A stretch of 64,000 bases of DNA, taken from Larix kaempferi. Lineage: Eukaryota > Streptophyta > Pinopsida > Pinales > Pinaceae. Under the pieces are notes generated by a model, which saw only the letters and a list, made by a program, of their open reading frames with translations, did no database searches and was not told the origin of the DNA. The stretch lies in contig BSBM01000597.1 of the NCBI GenBank assembly GCA_027924585.1, positions 3,611,501 through 3,675,500 on the forward strand, written 5' to 3'. Below, piece by piece: positions 1 to 11,800 of the stretch. A program made the position numbers and the translations under genes. Numbering within the stretch: the first letter of the stretch is position 1; each line of letters begins with the position of its first letter.

Positions 1-239
1 TTTGGAATCTTTCATGAGGTGTCAAGGATTTGCTAATAGAATATGCATTCTTGAATGGTTGGATTCCCCATTAGCATTGTATCATCTAAAAATAGTTGAT
101 GAGTGGTGATCAGGTCCTCACTGTGGGGCTTAAGGAATTTGATAGTACCTAAGATTGAGGCTTCTTTGATTCCTCTTCCAAGCCCTTCTTCCATGAGGAT
201 AAACAAAAAAGGATATTGAGGATCTTGCTACCTGATACC
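1..239 (-). pseudogene. LINE (non-LTR retrotransposon) reverse transcriptase fragment
   Basis: Read on the minus strand from 239 downward, one frame gives GIR-stop-QDP, then PFLFILMEEGLGRGIKEAS, then HQLFLDDTMLMGNP. These match in order the GIRQGDPLSP, FL(F)xLxAEGL and F-x-DD catalytic motifs of plant LINE-type reverse transcriptases (established family knowledge). The catalytic pair is at LDD. Stops interrupt the frame in the GIRQGD motif and twice near the left edge. The frame runs off the window at base 1, so only about 80 codons are visible. Homology ends abruptly at 239 against the LTR-like block that follows, which fits a 5'-truncated LINE copy. Non-functional. Confidence 0.72.
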
Positions 240-240
240 A

Positions 241-630
241 TGTTTTGTTCGGAAATAAATCCTTTGACTAGGGAAATATAAACTATTTACTAATTAAGAT
301 GAGATTGGCCTAGATGAATTTTTTTACAAGAAAATTAGACTCTTATCCATGCATAAGACCACACACAAAATTCAATAATAAAATCTAAACTAGAGAAGAG
401 ATTAGGGAGAAGAGATGTATGTACCATTTTTTAAGGTTGTTCTAGTTTCTCCTTTGTATTTATTCGAGTCCAATCTCAAACTGCAAAACCAACAAAGCCA
501 ACCTTTCTCAAGCCAATTTAACACTTAAAAAAGAGTGTAAAATAATTAAAATACCATAAGAACATTAGTTATCTAAACAATTTCAATATAAATGACAAAA
601 CATTCTTTATGTCAAACAACAATCCTAACA
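241..630 (-). repeat. LTR-like block (probable copia-type LTR, minus strand)
   Basis: On the minus strand this 390-bp block starts TGTTAGGATTGTTG and ends GAACAAAACA, i.e. the TG...CA ends with a TGTT/AACA inverted repeat usual for copia LTRs. It is followed directly by TGGTATCAGG, which agrees with the first nine bases of the tRNA-iMet primer-binding site TGGTATCAGAGC. The same bases are also the first codons of the adjoining LINE fragment, so no internal retrotransposon sequence follows. No second copy of this LTR is in the window. It could be a solo LTR or the remains of an element overwritten by the LINE. Confidence 0.45.
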
Positions 631-1639
631 GACAGATGATTGGGGGAGGGAAAGATGTCAAATATCAATTAAGATAGTGAAATATTCCAGTCTCTCTTCT
701 CATGCAATCTGACAATCCCACTCTATTCCACTGGATATATATGAGGGATGAAGCTACCTGATGGAAACAACTTCAATATTCAAGGATGTAAGAGTCAACA
801 AAATGGAATACTGATGGATATGGATGAAGGGTGCATGTGTGATTAATCCAACATTCCTTTGGTAACTTGGGTGTCAAGGTGTTTCCCCTTGGTCCATTTT
901 ATTTCCCTTTTATGTTGAAGGAAATAGTTGGAGATGGTTACCAAATAATTTAGGGAATTGCAACTGGGAAAATTAGTTTTAAAATCTCCATAACTTCTTT
1001 ATTTCAACTTTTTAGATTTTTTTTCATGAAATTATGGGTAATTCATGTCCTATTCAAATGCAACATGTAGATGATTCATGCCTTTCCATTGTGCATGGCA
1101 TGAATGGGTATTTTTTTATGCATTCCCACAATTGTTCAGAGAAAGATGTATATGATTTGTGCCTTGCTAGTGTGCAAGATGTGAATTTTCCCTTTTTTAT
1201 GTTGCAACTCTCATCGTGAGATGAAAAGGTGTTGAGTTCTCACTCTCAATGATCAGGGCCATCAATGAGGTTTAAATCACGGGCTCTTCCATCCATAAGT
1301 GTCATTTTTGTGAGAAAACAATGACACTTTGAGTGTCATCTTTTGAACTATCATCATAGAAGGATAAGTTTTTATCTGAACTATAACAGATGCCCAGTAA
1401 TGTGTGAGGTTAGAAAGGAACATGATGGATGAAATAAATTATAATAAGTGGTGAAATGGGATGCAAAGTAGACAAGGCCGATATTTCGAGACTCTTAGTT
1501 CTAAAAAAGTACCTGCAAGCGAGAGATAGGTGTCATACATTATTCTCCCTAAGATGGAAATATCCATGATTAAAATGATAGAACACGGCCTCCAAATTGC
1601 ATACACTATAGATCATGACATATATGAATGATGTAGTGA
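631..1639. other. No gene recognised; degenerate ~81-bp repeat
   Basis: Non-coding AT-rich DNA. A block around 1066-1120 recurs about 81 bp downstream (1147-1205), and a weaker third copy lies near 870-915. The only open frame here (1034-1219) is made of this duplication and shows no codon-level sign of a gene. A 50-bp stretch near 1285-1335 resembles the stretch at 33420-33470 next to the gypsy RT remnant. Confidence 0.4.
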
Positions 1640-1822
1640 TCATGGCCACAAAAGAATATACAATGGATCCATGTGATATATAGAGATGGATCATGGCCAT
1701 GAATATGATACACAGTGGATCCATGCTAATCAGGAGATCATATCCATGAATAGATACATAGTGGATCTATGTCAATCTGGAGATCATATCCACAAATAGA
1801 TACAAAGTGGATCTATGTCTCA
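1640..1822. repeat. ~47-bp tandem repeat, about 4 copies
   Basis: Copies begin at successive GATCAT(G/A)(G/T)CCA anchors. Each carries a core of the form GATACA-AGTGGATC-ATG. Spacing is about 46-52 bp. The last two copies are most alike. Non-coding. Confidence 0.65.
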
Positions 1823-3671
1823 ATCATGCATCAGGAGAACAATATGTAACTAATATGAGAAATGGGTCTCCCAATTGTACTAGTGTCATATGAGGTGTGG
1901 TACAAACTTGCGCAACTCGGGCAATAGAAAAATGTGAGGATGCTACTACTGGATCAAGGTCTTTCATCCAAATTATCAAGAGGTATGAATCCTACCCATG
2001 TGAATAGATGATTTGAAGTCGAACATGGAGGATATAATTTGATTACCAATCATAGATGTATACTGTTAAAAAGCTCAAGGAATCTCACTGATTATGATAA
2101 TGGGAACCAAGGTACCTATTACATTCTAGCAAGTATGAATAGATGTCTTGGATTCGAACACTTGTAGAAACTATCAACTAGGATACATTGATGTATTCCC
2201 ACTACCCAATAGTGAGGGAACTTGCCGCTAATGACTGTATACCACAAGTTACTACCGAGACTCTAGATCTCATTCCCAGAGCATGATGATTTGAATTCGA
2301 TGGGAGAGGCCCTTTGGAATGGAGGCATTAAGGTACCCCCAATCATCCAACATGAGGAAATATCAAGGACTAATTTGAATTTGGAAGGGATTAGGACAAT
2401 TTTTTGCAAAATGGACCATCGATTATGTCCATGTGACATGCACCATATGTAAATAGCACATGGAAGACACCCCCTGAGAAACAACTGATAATGAAATCCA
2501 TTTAAAAGGGCAAGTAATTCCACCAATGATGAAAGTGGAATCCACGGTATAACACAAATCCCAAAATGTGAATATATTTCTTGACGTCGAACATCATGGG
2601 AAACCTCTCAATCAACGACCAATGATGAATTGTCATCTATTGAGTGTAGTGTTACATGTCAATGATGTAAACTGGGCCAAGGTGCTATGACTCTAGCTTA
2701 ATGGCTCAAAGTAGATGAGTTATCGTCGATTAGACACAACCTTCCTATGAGAAGTCAATGGGGGTCTCCCACATAAGCATGAGTCAAAACATTGATTTCA
2801 ATGATACACAATGAAACAGAATGACACTAGGGAATGGTGGAAACATGAGGTCAAGGAAACTGCAAAATGGCTGACATGGGCTATATCCTTGAATAGTGTG
2901 CACGACATAGTAGTGACTTGGGAAAATTTTGATACCAAGGGACTAATGATACAAATTTGTAATGTAAGAGACATTGGCAGATTCTCCATTTGATTGGAAG
3001 AGTAACCAACCGGAGGAGTAACAAGTATGAGATCAAGGCTTAAATCCTAAGACTGAAGACTAGAACCCAACATGTTGAGAGACTCAATATTGGTGTTATG
3101 TTCAAATATGATTCGACTTGTTGCCACTAAATAACATATATTTGAGATATTTCTCCCTCTCTCTTTTTTTATAATATTTAATTTTTAGTGTCTTTTTCAT
3201 ATTATAAATCTTGAAAAGGAATAAAATAATGTTATGGTAAAGTGGAAGAAATCAGTGTTTCAAGGAATGCAACTATGTTCAAAGCACATGGAATGGACCT
3301 ATCCAAAAAAAAGGCAAAAAAGGTGTTGGGAAAGAGATGGCCACTCGTCAACATGTTTCTTCCAGGGATATAGTCCTGAATGCAAATGCAATGGATGCAA
3401 GTGACAAGCAACACAATGAATGTAATGGAAATATGAATGATGCAATGAGGCATAAGTCATAGCTGTGCAAGTATCTATGAGCAAAGGCAAATGCATCATG
3501 AGAAAAAATGGGATCCTTATAGGGAATGAGCATAAATATATTAGAAAGAGAGGTAATTTATTTCTTCTCAAGGTCATGGTAAAACTAAAAAGGCTCCCAA
3601 TCATATGAGAACTTCTCAGCATGGGCACCAAAAGGGAAAGAGGGTGCTAACTACGGGAAAGAGGGTGCTAA
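1823..3671. other. No gene recognised; weak ~140-bp periodicity
   Basis: No convincing coding frame. A motif of the form GATGATTTGAAGTCGAACATGG recurs in degenerate form near 2005, 2137, 2281 and 2569 (spacings about 132, 144 and 288), suggesting an eroded ~140-bp tandem array. Short open frames on both strands here look accidental. Confidence 0.3.
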
Positions 3672-4946
3672 CTACGGTGTCCATGTTAGGTGGGATTTGA
3701 TGCTAGAATGGTGAAAAATGTGTGTGCAGATGACTAGTTCACCAATATCCAACAGGTTTGACCCTATGGTGAATTCAACTGAAAAAGCCTCAAACAAATC
3801 ATAACAAAGGAGAGGCATAAACCTATATGCAAGTTTCCAAATATAATTGATTGAACTGAGCAATGTGCAAAGAAAAATCCTTAAACAACCATGCATCCAG
3901 CTGAAATTCTTGTTTCCAAGTAACAACAATACCATGATCATATCTATAAAATATAAAAAGAAAGATATGATAAGAGTCACTTTGGTAGGGGTATTTTCAA
4001 CTTCAATATCTTCAACAATATTCATTACCAAGGAAGGGTTTACCAGTGAAAAATTAAGAGCACCAAGGCTCGAAGACCTGTAATCAACAAGATCAAATGC
4101 ATGAGGAAGATCAAAGCTAAGAGAAATAATAGAGTCTAAGGGAATAGACTCATCATTGAAGGATCCAAAGAATCTATCAAAAGAGTCAAACTCCTCATGA
4201 ACACTAACTTGAAAGTCAATGGTAGAGTACAAAGGCTCAAGAATACCACGGTTTGAGGATCCATAGATAGTAAGATCATACTCAAAAGGAAAATCGAGAT
4301 TGGATTTAATTACAACTGGGTCCAATACAGGTATATGATATTTGGAAAGGATGAAAGTATCAAAAGCAATGATAGATTCAATCATATCATCAAGGATATA
4401 TTCATCTAAAGGTATCATTTCATCTCAAAGAGAGTATATGTCAGAACATTCACTTGGACCAACAAGTTGGAGATCTAGCTCCAATTCCCCGATTGGATTA
4501 ATCACTTGGTCAACTATTGAAACCAAGTCCCAAGAAGGTAAGCATGACCATAGAGTATTTTTCTCAGTAATAGTTGGACACAAGGGATATGAGGCCACAT
4601 AATTCACCCATGGCAGGGTAGTGTCTGCTAAAATACTAGGAACATACAAAGGGGATACTCAGTTTAAAGTTGGGACATGAGGAGGATAAACAAATGCAAA
4701 CTAATTGATAATAAAAATTCTTATGTTGTGAGGAAAATGCATCACACGAAAGAGCACAGACATAACAACATTCATAGCATACACAAAATCGCACCCAAGG
4801 ATCATATTGAAGTCCAATGGGCGTTGTATAACCATAAAATCAACCAAGACAGTATTTCCACCTAAAGTAATAGGAAATTGAGGGAGAAACCACAAAGGTT
4901 CATTAGGTATTCTATCAAAATATAGCGGATGAATGAAATCTGACAC
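3672..4946 (-). pseudogene. Ty3/gypsy-type internal reading frame (post-protease region)
   Basis: One minus-strand frame runs from 4946 to 3672 (about 425 codons) with only a few stops: near 4701, near 4658 and at 4425. Its start contains VDFMVIQRPLDFNMILGCDF and LFRVMHFPHN, a pattern I associate with the retropepsin flank of plant Ty3/gypsy (Tat/Athila-like) elements. Downstream come WVNYVASYP, SCLPSWDLVSIVDQVINPIG and GELELDLQLV, then an acidic stretch and a hydrophobic stretch. No reverse transcriptase, integrase or LTR could be placed beside it. The long same-frame stretch interrupted by point stops indicates a former coding sequence. The family assignment rests on memory of motif patterns, not on a search. 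Confidence 0.55.
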
Positions 4947-5689
4947 AAAGTTGGGAGAACCAAACCTCTCCGAACATACTAAGATAAGATACTAACATAG
5001 GCTCCTTCATTTACAATGCAACAATGAACATTCTAGTCTTCAACCTAAACCTTTATTATGAAAGGTTCACACAAAGGAAGATGAGCCCCAGCTAAGCTAT
5101 TCCAATCAAAGGAAATGATAATAGAGCTTGGTGGGTATTCATTCTAAGTGGATGGAATGCTCCCTTGTCCAAATTTGTTTAAACAGGTAGTGAAGAATAC
5201 TTGATGGATAGCCACATCACTCTCCAAAGGAAGGGAGGGGTTGATTGAAAGCATTAGTTCAATGGATTTTAATCGTGTCACTCTCCAAGGGAAGATTGAT
5301 CAACTGAAGGTTGCATTAGATCTACCCTACTTTATCAACCTGTTGCAACTACAAAATCCTTCCCCATCCTTAATTTGGAAATGATTGGGGCCCCTCCTTG
5401 AATTTTATTCACCTTGGTAAACATTTGGTGTTCTTCATTATTTAGCAAAGTATTGTTTGAAAACCTAATCACACTTAGAGAGGAAGGACTTAGTATTTTT
5501 CCAAGTTTCCCTGTTTCAATTTTTTTTTTTTTGAGTTTCCCTGTTTCGAAAAAAATTCTTGAGTTTTTATGTTTCAGAGAGTTTTGGTGAGTTCATCAAT
5601 GTGTCGTTTGTTTAAATTTTTCGATAAGAAATGTCACCCAACTTAAATTTGTTTGCGAAAATGATTTGACAAAACTCATCAGTTTTCCT
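4947..5689. other. No gene recognised
   Basis: This is upstream (minus-strand sense) of the gypsy-type frame and probably part of the same decayed element, but I could not recognise a gag or zinc knuckle. A poly-T run lies at about 5521-5532. Confidence 0.35.
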
Positions 5690-6060
5690 CGAAACGCTTT
5701 GGAAAAACTCATCAAGTTCTATTGAAATGCTTTGGAAAAACTCATCAAGTTCCATTGAGATGCTTCGAAAAAACTCATCAAGTTCCATCAAAATGGTTCA
5801 GAAAAACTCATCAAGTTCCGTCGAAGTTCTTTGGAAAAAATCATTTAGCTCCACCAAAACACTTCGGCAAAACTCATCCAATTCCACTAAAACTGCACCA
5901 ATTCTGACTATTGGTGAAACTCATTGAGATCCACCGAAACGATTTAGAAAAGATAGCTTAGATCCACTGAAAGAATTTGGTGAAACGCATTCAAATCCAT
6001 CGAAATGATTTGAAAAAACTCACTGAGATCCGTTGAAATGTTTCAGCGTAACTTCCTCAA
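5690..6060 (+). repeat. 33-bp tandem repeat, ~5 clear and ~6 degenerate copies
   Basis: The core AAAAACTCATCAAGTTCC recurs exactly every 33 bp at 5703, 5736, 5769 and 5802, then decays through about 6060. Because 33 is a multiple of three, two overlapping plus-strand frames stay open (5722-5907 and 5727-5927). One encodes an 11-residue unit of the form F-x-K-T-H-Q-V-P-x-K-x, the other a Ser-rich unit. There is no independent sign of a gene. The open frames are what a 33-bp array would give. Confidence 0.75.
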
Positions 6061-7239
6061 ACTCACTGAAAAGAACCCATTTTCCCTCCATTTAACGTCA
6101 TGTTGATCCTATGGTAAAAGGGGAAGGTTAAATTTATGCCTATAAATAGTTTCTTACCCCTTCCCATCCTCATACTCCGACTTTAACTTTATGTTCATAG
6201 AGTTCCTGTCAAGAACCTTATCCCATTTCGCGAAGACACCTAGACGCACTTAAGTTAGGGATAAGAAGGAATGCAGACGATCGTCGCCTTCAACCTATCT
6301 ACGTACCACTGGGTAAGTACGTTTATCTTGGGATGAGGTCATCCTTTGTTTGTAAACTTGGTCATCTAAGCTGTGGGGTTTTTCTTCTATGTTTTAAGTA
6401 TTTCAACTCATAAAACCCACACATTTTTGAATATTATGGGTGGTTTAGCCTTCATTTTCCTGTCCCTTAGTCAAGGTCACGTTCAATGGGGACCCTTAGA
6501 AAATCCCTAGCCATTTCTTACTTTTCACCTAGGACATGGGACATTTTGGGTTGTGATGTCGTGTCATTGCAGAGGCCATCTTTCCTTGTTAGGATGATGA
6601 ACGATAGCCGAAGTGAAAGCTAGTGTTAACCCCAAACAAACTCACAAATCCTATTTTGCATCCATCAAATCTTCCAAGCCCCTTGTCCTCAAGTCAAGAA
6701 AACTAGTTGAGTATTATCATCCCATTATTATCATTTGCATGGTAGGAAAATTATGACTTCAAAACCGAATATGGAAACACTAAACACATATGCAACGATC
6801 GAACCCTATTTTTTATACGCTAAGATGGATGGGATAACCTATTCATGAGGGTTTTTTTTTTTGGTTGCTATAGTTATTTATGATATTTTCATTGATTTAT
6901 CTCAATCTAGTTCATTTGTAGATGATATATTTGTGTCCCATGGAAAATCATATCGTTTCTTATGACCTGTAGGATCTTACAATGTCGAGATAAAATATGA
7001 GGTAACCCACTAAAGTTGTGCTAGAGATAGATTCAAATGATGAACAAGCCAATAAATTTCTATTGCAGATCCAGTATGATGATACTCAAAGTATCACTGA
7101 CTCTAATATAGAGTACAAGTGCGGTTAAGTCTACCATTCTTCAAATCATGAAGATTAGCATAACAACAATATTGAAGATGTACTTATTTACCAAAACATC
7201 AAAAGGTCTGGACTCCATAAGGAAGCAGCAAGAGTTGAA
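6061..7239. other. No gene recognised; isolated TATA-like box at 6140-6147
   Basis: GCCTATAAATAG (TATAAATA at 6140-6147) is a good plant TATA box and could belong to an eroded promoter or LTR, but no LTR boundaries were found. The rest is non-coding up to the frame that starts at 7240. Confidence 0.3.
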
Positions 7240-8207
7240 ATGTTCCCTTGTGCAGAGGTGATAGGTTGGATTCTACCTCACATTTATGTTTCAGTTCGTA
7301 TGGTAAAAGATGCTTTAAGCAAAGGCATCGCTTCATTTCAAACAACACATCTAGAAAAGGCCTACCGACTTCCAGCAGTAGAAGTTTACCTAATTGAGGA
7401 ATGGATTGGACACCTGCAGCTTGATTATCTCGAATTCATAAAAAGATGTAGTTTCCCAGAAAGTAGTTTCGTCAGAAGGAGAATGGAGAGTGTGAAATTA
7501 AGCTACCGAGGTCTCCTTATAGAGTCGCTGCAACTCTTTTGTTTTAGATATATGGAATGGCCAAGGAAACTAAATTTAAGCTCAATTGGACCCCATTGAT
7601 GCACCATGTCAGAATGCAGGCTTCCCAGTTTAATTGGGAAGACATCATCTCTACAAACATGGAAGAAGACATAAAAAACACACAAATTGGCATCCTAGAC
7701 AACAAAGCATAGTTTCACATGTCTTCTTATTTGATAGATTGTATTTGCATCCTTAATCACCTTCCTGGTATGGGATGGTAGTGGAACCCAAATGAGATTC
7801 CTATACATGTGTGCCTGTAGGTGTTGTGGGCGTATAAACATGCTAGTCATTACCAACATATTTTCAAGGAGTTTATCATTCCCCTATACAAGATCATATA
7901 TGGTATATAAGTCACCAAACTTCATATAATATTTCACTATCCAAATGGTGACCTAGCTACGTGATTTGTACCTAACATATGATGGTACGTATTTGTGCAT
8001 ATACGGTGGATCCAAGCCTCCATACCTGTACCCTATGTATGCCACTAACTATATGGTTCTTAAGGAAATCATGTGATAAAATTTCATAACTGGCATGGGA
8101 ATTTCTTGAATAGAAACAAGAAAGCATCCTATCCTCCCTTGCCTATAACGGTTGGGGGATACAAAATGTATAGAGTAAAGGAAGTATCTGAGTGGTATGG
8201 GGGTTTT
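7240..8207 (+). pseudogene. Unknown conserved-looking frame, N-terminal part (split by element A)
   Basis: An open frame from 7240 to 7596 contains VEVYLIEEWIGHLQLDYLEF. After a frameshift near 7560-7590 the reading continues with FKLNWTPLMHHVRMQ and QFNWEDIISTNMEEDIK. It goes on through SYLIDCICILNHLPGMGW and, with stops, GGSKPPYLYPMYATNYMV to the insertion point of copia element A at 8207. The layout resembles hypothetical proteins of unknown function that I recall from conifer repeat DNA; this is memory, not a search. Frameshift plus stops make it non-functional. Its continuation is at 15429-16183. Confidence 0.5.
8203..8207 (+). repeat. Left target-site duplication of element A
   Basis: GTTTT directly before the TG of the 5' LTR. 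The identical GTTTT follows the 3' LTR at 15429-15433. Confidence 0.93.
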
Positions 8208-8797
8208 TGTTGATGTATATGTAACTTCAAAATGTATTTCATCTATGTATATTGTACTCCTATAGATATGTGTTATTCCTCTATACGGAAGTGTCGTCAT
8301 TTGTATTGACAAGTGTCGCAAGTGTTGTAACTTGCCGATGGGTTATTAGACCACCATGTGTGGGGTCGGCCCTGATTAAGTTAACCATGGGTTATTAGGC
8401 TAAGCTAGACAAGTCGGCCCCATTAGTTTATTGGGCAAGACAGGACAAGTATAAATAGAGTCCAGGAGATCTCTATTTGGACATCTCATTATTCACTTGT
8501 ACATCACTCAGAAAGTGGTGCACTAGTTGAGGAGGAGGAGGAGCTACTAGTAGAAGACTATCTCTTGTACTTTGGTTGTACCTTGGTTGTATTATTGCTC
8601 TATCTATCTCTGAGGAAGTTGTGGGGATTTTCACCTTAGGGTTTTCCCCACGGAAATTCTGTGTGTCTATTGTCTCTTATGTTTGCCTCTTATTGTGATT
8701 GACATGATTGACAGGCTTGGTATGATTGATATGTTGTACATGTTATTATCTCAGTAAAGATCCTAGAGTATATTGAATTAATTCTAAAAAATTAACA
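8208..8797 (+). repeat. 5' LTR of element A
   Basis: 590 bp, beginning TGTTGATGTATATG and ending AAAAATTAACA (TGTT/AACA ends). It pairs with 14850-15428. It carries the 12 bp GTACCTTGGTTG-type duplication that the 3' LTR lacks. Confidence 0.95.
8450..8457 (+). promoter_or_regulatory. TATA box of the element A LTR
   Basis: TATAAATA inside AAGTATAAATAGAG. The same box sits at the equivalent place in the 3' LTR and in the element B LTR (26508-26515), so transcription would start shortly downstream (U3/R boundary). Confidence 0.7.
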
Positions 8798-8810
8798 GGG
8801 TATCAGAGCT
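8798..8810 (+). promoter_or_regulatory. Primer-binding site of element A
   Basis: GGGTATCAGAGCT directly after the LTR matches the tRNA-iMet complement TGGTATCAGAGC except at the first bases. Confidence 0.85.
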
Positions 8811-9371
8811 TCCCTAAGAAGAAGACATTGTGCAGTGGCGAAAACTAGGGTTTTTTGTTTATTAGGTTTCTCTCCACAGATTTTGGAAAAGAAGTAAGGT
8901 AGATTGACTCTACTCATCAAGGAGAATCTATCTGTCCAATCAGAATTCAATTCTGAGCACTTTTAGTTTTGGCCCTAAAAATTAGGGTTTCCACAAAAAT
9001 AGGAATTTCTGAAATCCGAAGACATAGCTGGAAGATCCTTGGAAAAATCGAAGTTTAGAGCTTTATATCGAGATTTTTGGTTGGGTGAAGCTCCAGGAAA
9101 CTCAAACCCTAATTCAGGGTCCTCCTTAATGAATCCGAGAAGACTAAAATGCATTTCCAAAGGGTGAAACTTTGTAGATCTCAAATTATGAATATACCAA
9201 GCTGATCAGCTCATCAAGGTGCATCTTGCTATCCTTTCAGAATTTTGAAATTCACATTTTAAATTTTTAGGGTTTCTCTAACAAACCCTAATCCGGGACC
9301 AGATCCAGTTTTCAGCAAATCAAGTGGTAAGACCTAAATCTTTTCTATTTCCATTTGAATTACTCTTTAAG

Positions 9372-10634
9372 ATGTCTCACCACACCAAGCTTGAGGATAA
9401 GCTTGAAGGAGTTGATAACTTTCGAGCCTGGAAGTATAGGATTGGGTTAATCCTGGAAGAAAATGAATTAGACACCTACATCAGCTCTGAGGTCCCTATC
9501 CCAGAGGATGAAGAGGCTAAGGCACTGCATAAGAAGAACTTGGTCAAGGCAAAGAGAATCATTGCTGATTCTATCAAAGACCATCTCATACCACATGTGT
9601 CATCTCTAAAGACACCCAAGGAGATGTTTGACTCTTTGACGAAGCTATTTGAAGGGAAGAACATAAATCGAAAGATGACTCTGTGGAATCAATTGAAAGG
9701 GGTTAAGCTATTGAATGGAGAGACCATTCAATCTTATTTCTATAAAGTCTCTCAGATAAAGGAACAACTTGAAGCTGTAGATGAAGTGGTGGAGAATGGA
9801 GAAATTGTGATGACCACTCTGAATGGCCTACCTAGGTCATGGGATTCCTTTATCCAAGGAATATGTGCAAGAAGGAAGTTAATCTCCTTCAATAGACTGT
9901 GGGATGAATGTTCACAAGAAGAGGCTAGGCTTGTAGCCTGAGAAGAAAAGATGGGAAATGAAGATCAAGCTCTCACAACCCATAGCAAAAGAAGCAAGCC
10001 TAAGAAGGAGCACTCTCATTACAAGAAATCCTCTCACACCCTTCTAAAGAATAGGAAAGATATGAGATGCTTCACATGTAAGGAGAAAGGACACTTTGCT
10101 GTAGATTGTCCCAAGAACAAAAAAGACAACAACTTCAACAAGAAGAAGAAAGGAAACAAGAAGAGATATCATGCTCATGCTGCTGAGGATGATGAACCTC
10201 CCAAGAAGAAGGCTAGAACAGAAAGTGATGATGATGACTCATCAAGCGAAGAAGAATATGTTCTAATCTCTGCTCTCACAGGTACTATCTCTCATGGTTG
10301 TAATGATTGGATTATTGACAATGGGGCTTCCAAACACATGATTGGGTTTAAAGAATCTTTTGTAAATCTATCTGAACATGAGTCACCCCATAAGGTGAAA
10401 CTTGGGGATGAATATCAATATCCTATCAAAGGAAGTGGTGAAGCCTCCTACAACCTAGACTCCGGGAAGTCTTTGAAGATGAAAGAGGTTGTATATGTAC
10501 CTGGGCTCAAGAAGAACTTACTCTCCATATCTGCATTGGATGCAAAAGGCATGAGGGTTGCATTTGTAGATGGCCAAGTCCTAGTGTGGCCAAAAGGTAA
10601 AACTATAGATGATGTAGTGGTGATTGGAGAGTAA
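9372..10634 (+). pseudogene. Element A gag and protease
   Basis: ATG at 9372 (MSHHTKLEDKLEGVDNFRAW) opens the copia gag. The UBN2-like capsid region includes LPRSWDSFIQGI. In-frame UGA at 9939-9941, then a CCHC zinc knuckle CFTCKEKGHFAVDC (from about 10068), a Lys/acidic linker, and a retropepsin motif WIIDNGASKHM (Asp near 10317; N replaces the usual S of DSGA). The frame ends at UAA 10632-10634, then resumes in the same frame. Bases 9327-9439, which include this ATG, have GTAAG...TATAG ends and are precisely absent from element B. Confidence 0.85.
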
Positions 10635-11800
10635 GAGGGAGGATTGTATAAATTGAAGGGACAACCTGAACATGCCATGGTACATGATTCCATGGAGCCA
10701 AGTGAACTTTGGCATAGAAGGCTTGCTCATGTGCACTATAGAGCACTACCAATTGCAAGCAAAGCTGTAGAGGGTCTTCCTGAAATCAAGACCAAGCATG
10801 AAGGTGTTTGCAAAGGATGTGCAAAAGGAAAGAACATAAAGAAGGAATTTCCAAGTAGTGAAAGCAAGGAAAAAGGAATCTTGGAAATTATCCACTTTGA
10901 TGTATGTGGACCGGTGTCTTCCAGTTCTCTGAGTGGGTATGTTTACTATGTCTCTTTCATTAATGACTTCTCTAGGAAGACTTGGGTTCACTTATTGAAG
11001 AAAAAGGATGAAGTGTTTGATAAGTTCAAGGAATTCAAAGCCTTGATGGAAAACCAAACTGATAAGAAGATCAAAACATTCAGATCTGACAATGGCAGAA
11101 AATTCACTTCAGGAGAATTCAAGAATCTATGTAGTGATTCAGGGATTAAGAGGGATTTGACTGCTCCCTACAATCCACAAAAAAATGGAGTTGCAGAAAG
11201 GAAGAATTGAACAATCATGGAAGCAGCACGGGAAATGCTGCATGACTAGGATCTGCCTATGCATCTGTCGATAGAAGTAGCCAGAACAACTGTATATGTG
11301 CAGAACAGAACACCACACAAGATATTGGACAACAAGACACCAGAAGAGATCTTCTCTAGTAAGAAACCTGAAGTCATCCATCTCAGAATATTTGGTTGTC
11401 CAGTATATACTCATGTCCCAAAGGAAAGGAGGACTAAGCTAGATCCTTCGGGAAAGAAGGGTATCTTTGTGGGTTACAGTGAAAGCTCGAAGACTTACAA
11501 AATATACTTTCCAGGGTTCAAGAAGATTGATGTCAGCAGGGATGTAACATTTGATGAAAACTCAGCATTCATCAAATCAAGGAAGACACCTGTTGAAGAT
11601 CATGAAGAACCAAAGGAAACCAGATTTCAAGATACTACCATGATTGAAGCAATTCCAGATGCTGATCGTGAAAATAAAGATCCGCAAGAACCTGTAGATC
11701 CACCTCATGAGAAGGACTCTCACCAGAGGAAGCCTGCATGGGTTAGAGAGCTCATTCAAGATGCAGAAAGGTATGGCATTCCAGAAGAAGAACACAGAGA
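10635..11800 (+). pseudogene. Element A integrase
   Basis: GAG-pre-integrase HHCC region: [10 protein letters not shown] then CKGCAKGK. The DDE core is complete: Asp at 10899-10901 (IHFDVCGP), Asp at 11088-11090 (RSDNG) and Glu at 11196-11198 (NGVAERKN). UGA at 11208 and UAG at 11247 follow. The C-terminal domain GKKGIFVGYSESSKTYKIY lies around 11450-11510. Same frame as gag. Catalytic residues survive, but the chain would be cut by the stops on both sides. Confidence 0.85.

Noticed and set aside
1034-1219. 61-codon plus-strand frame
   Set aside because: Formed by an 81-bp duplication; no motif, no promoter and no similarity I can name.
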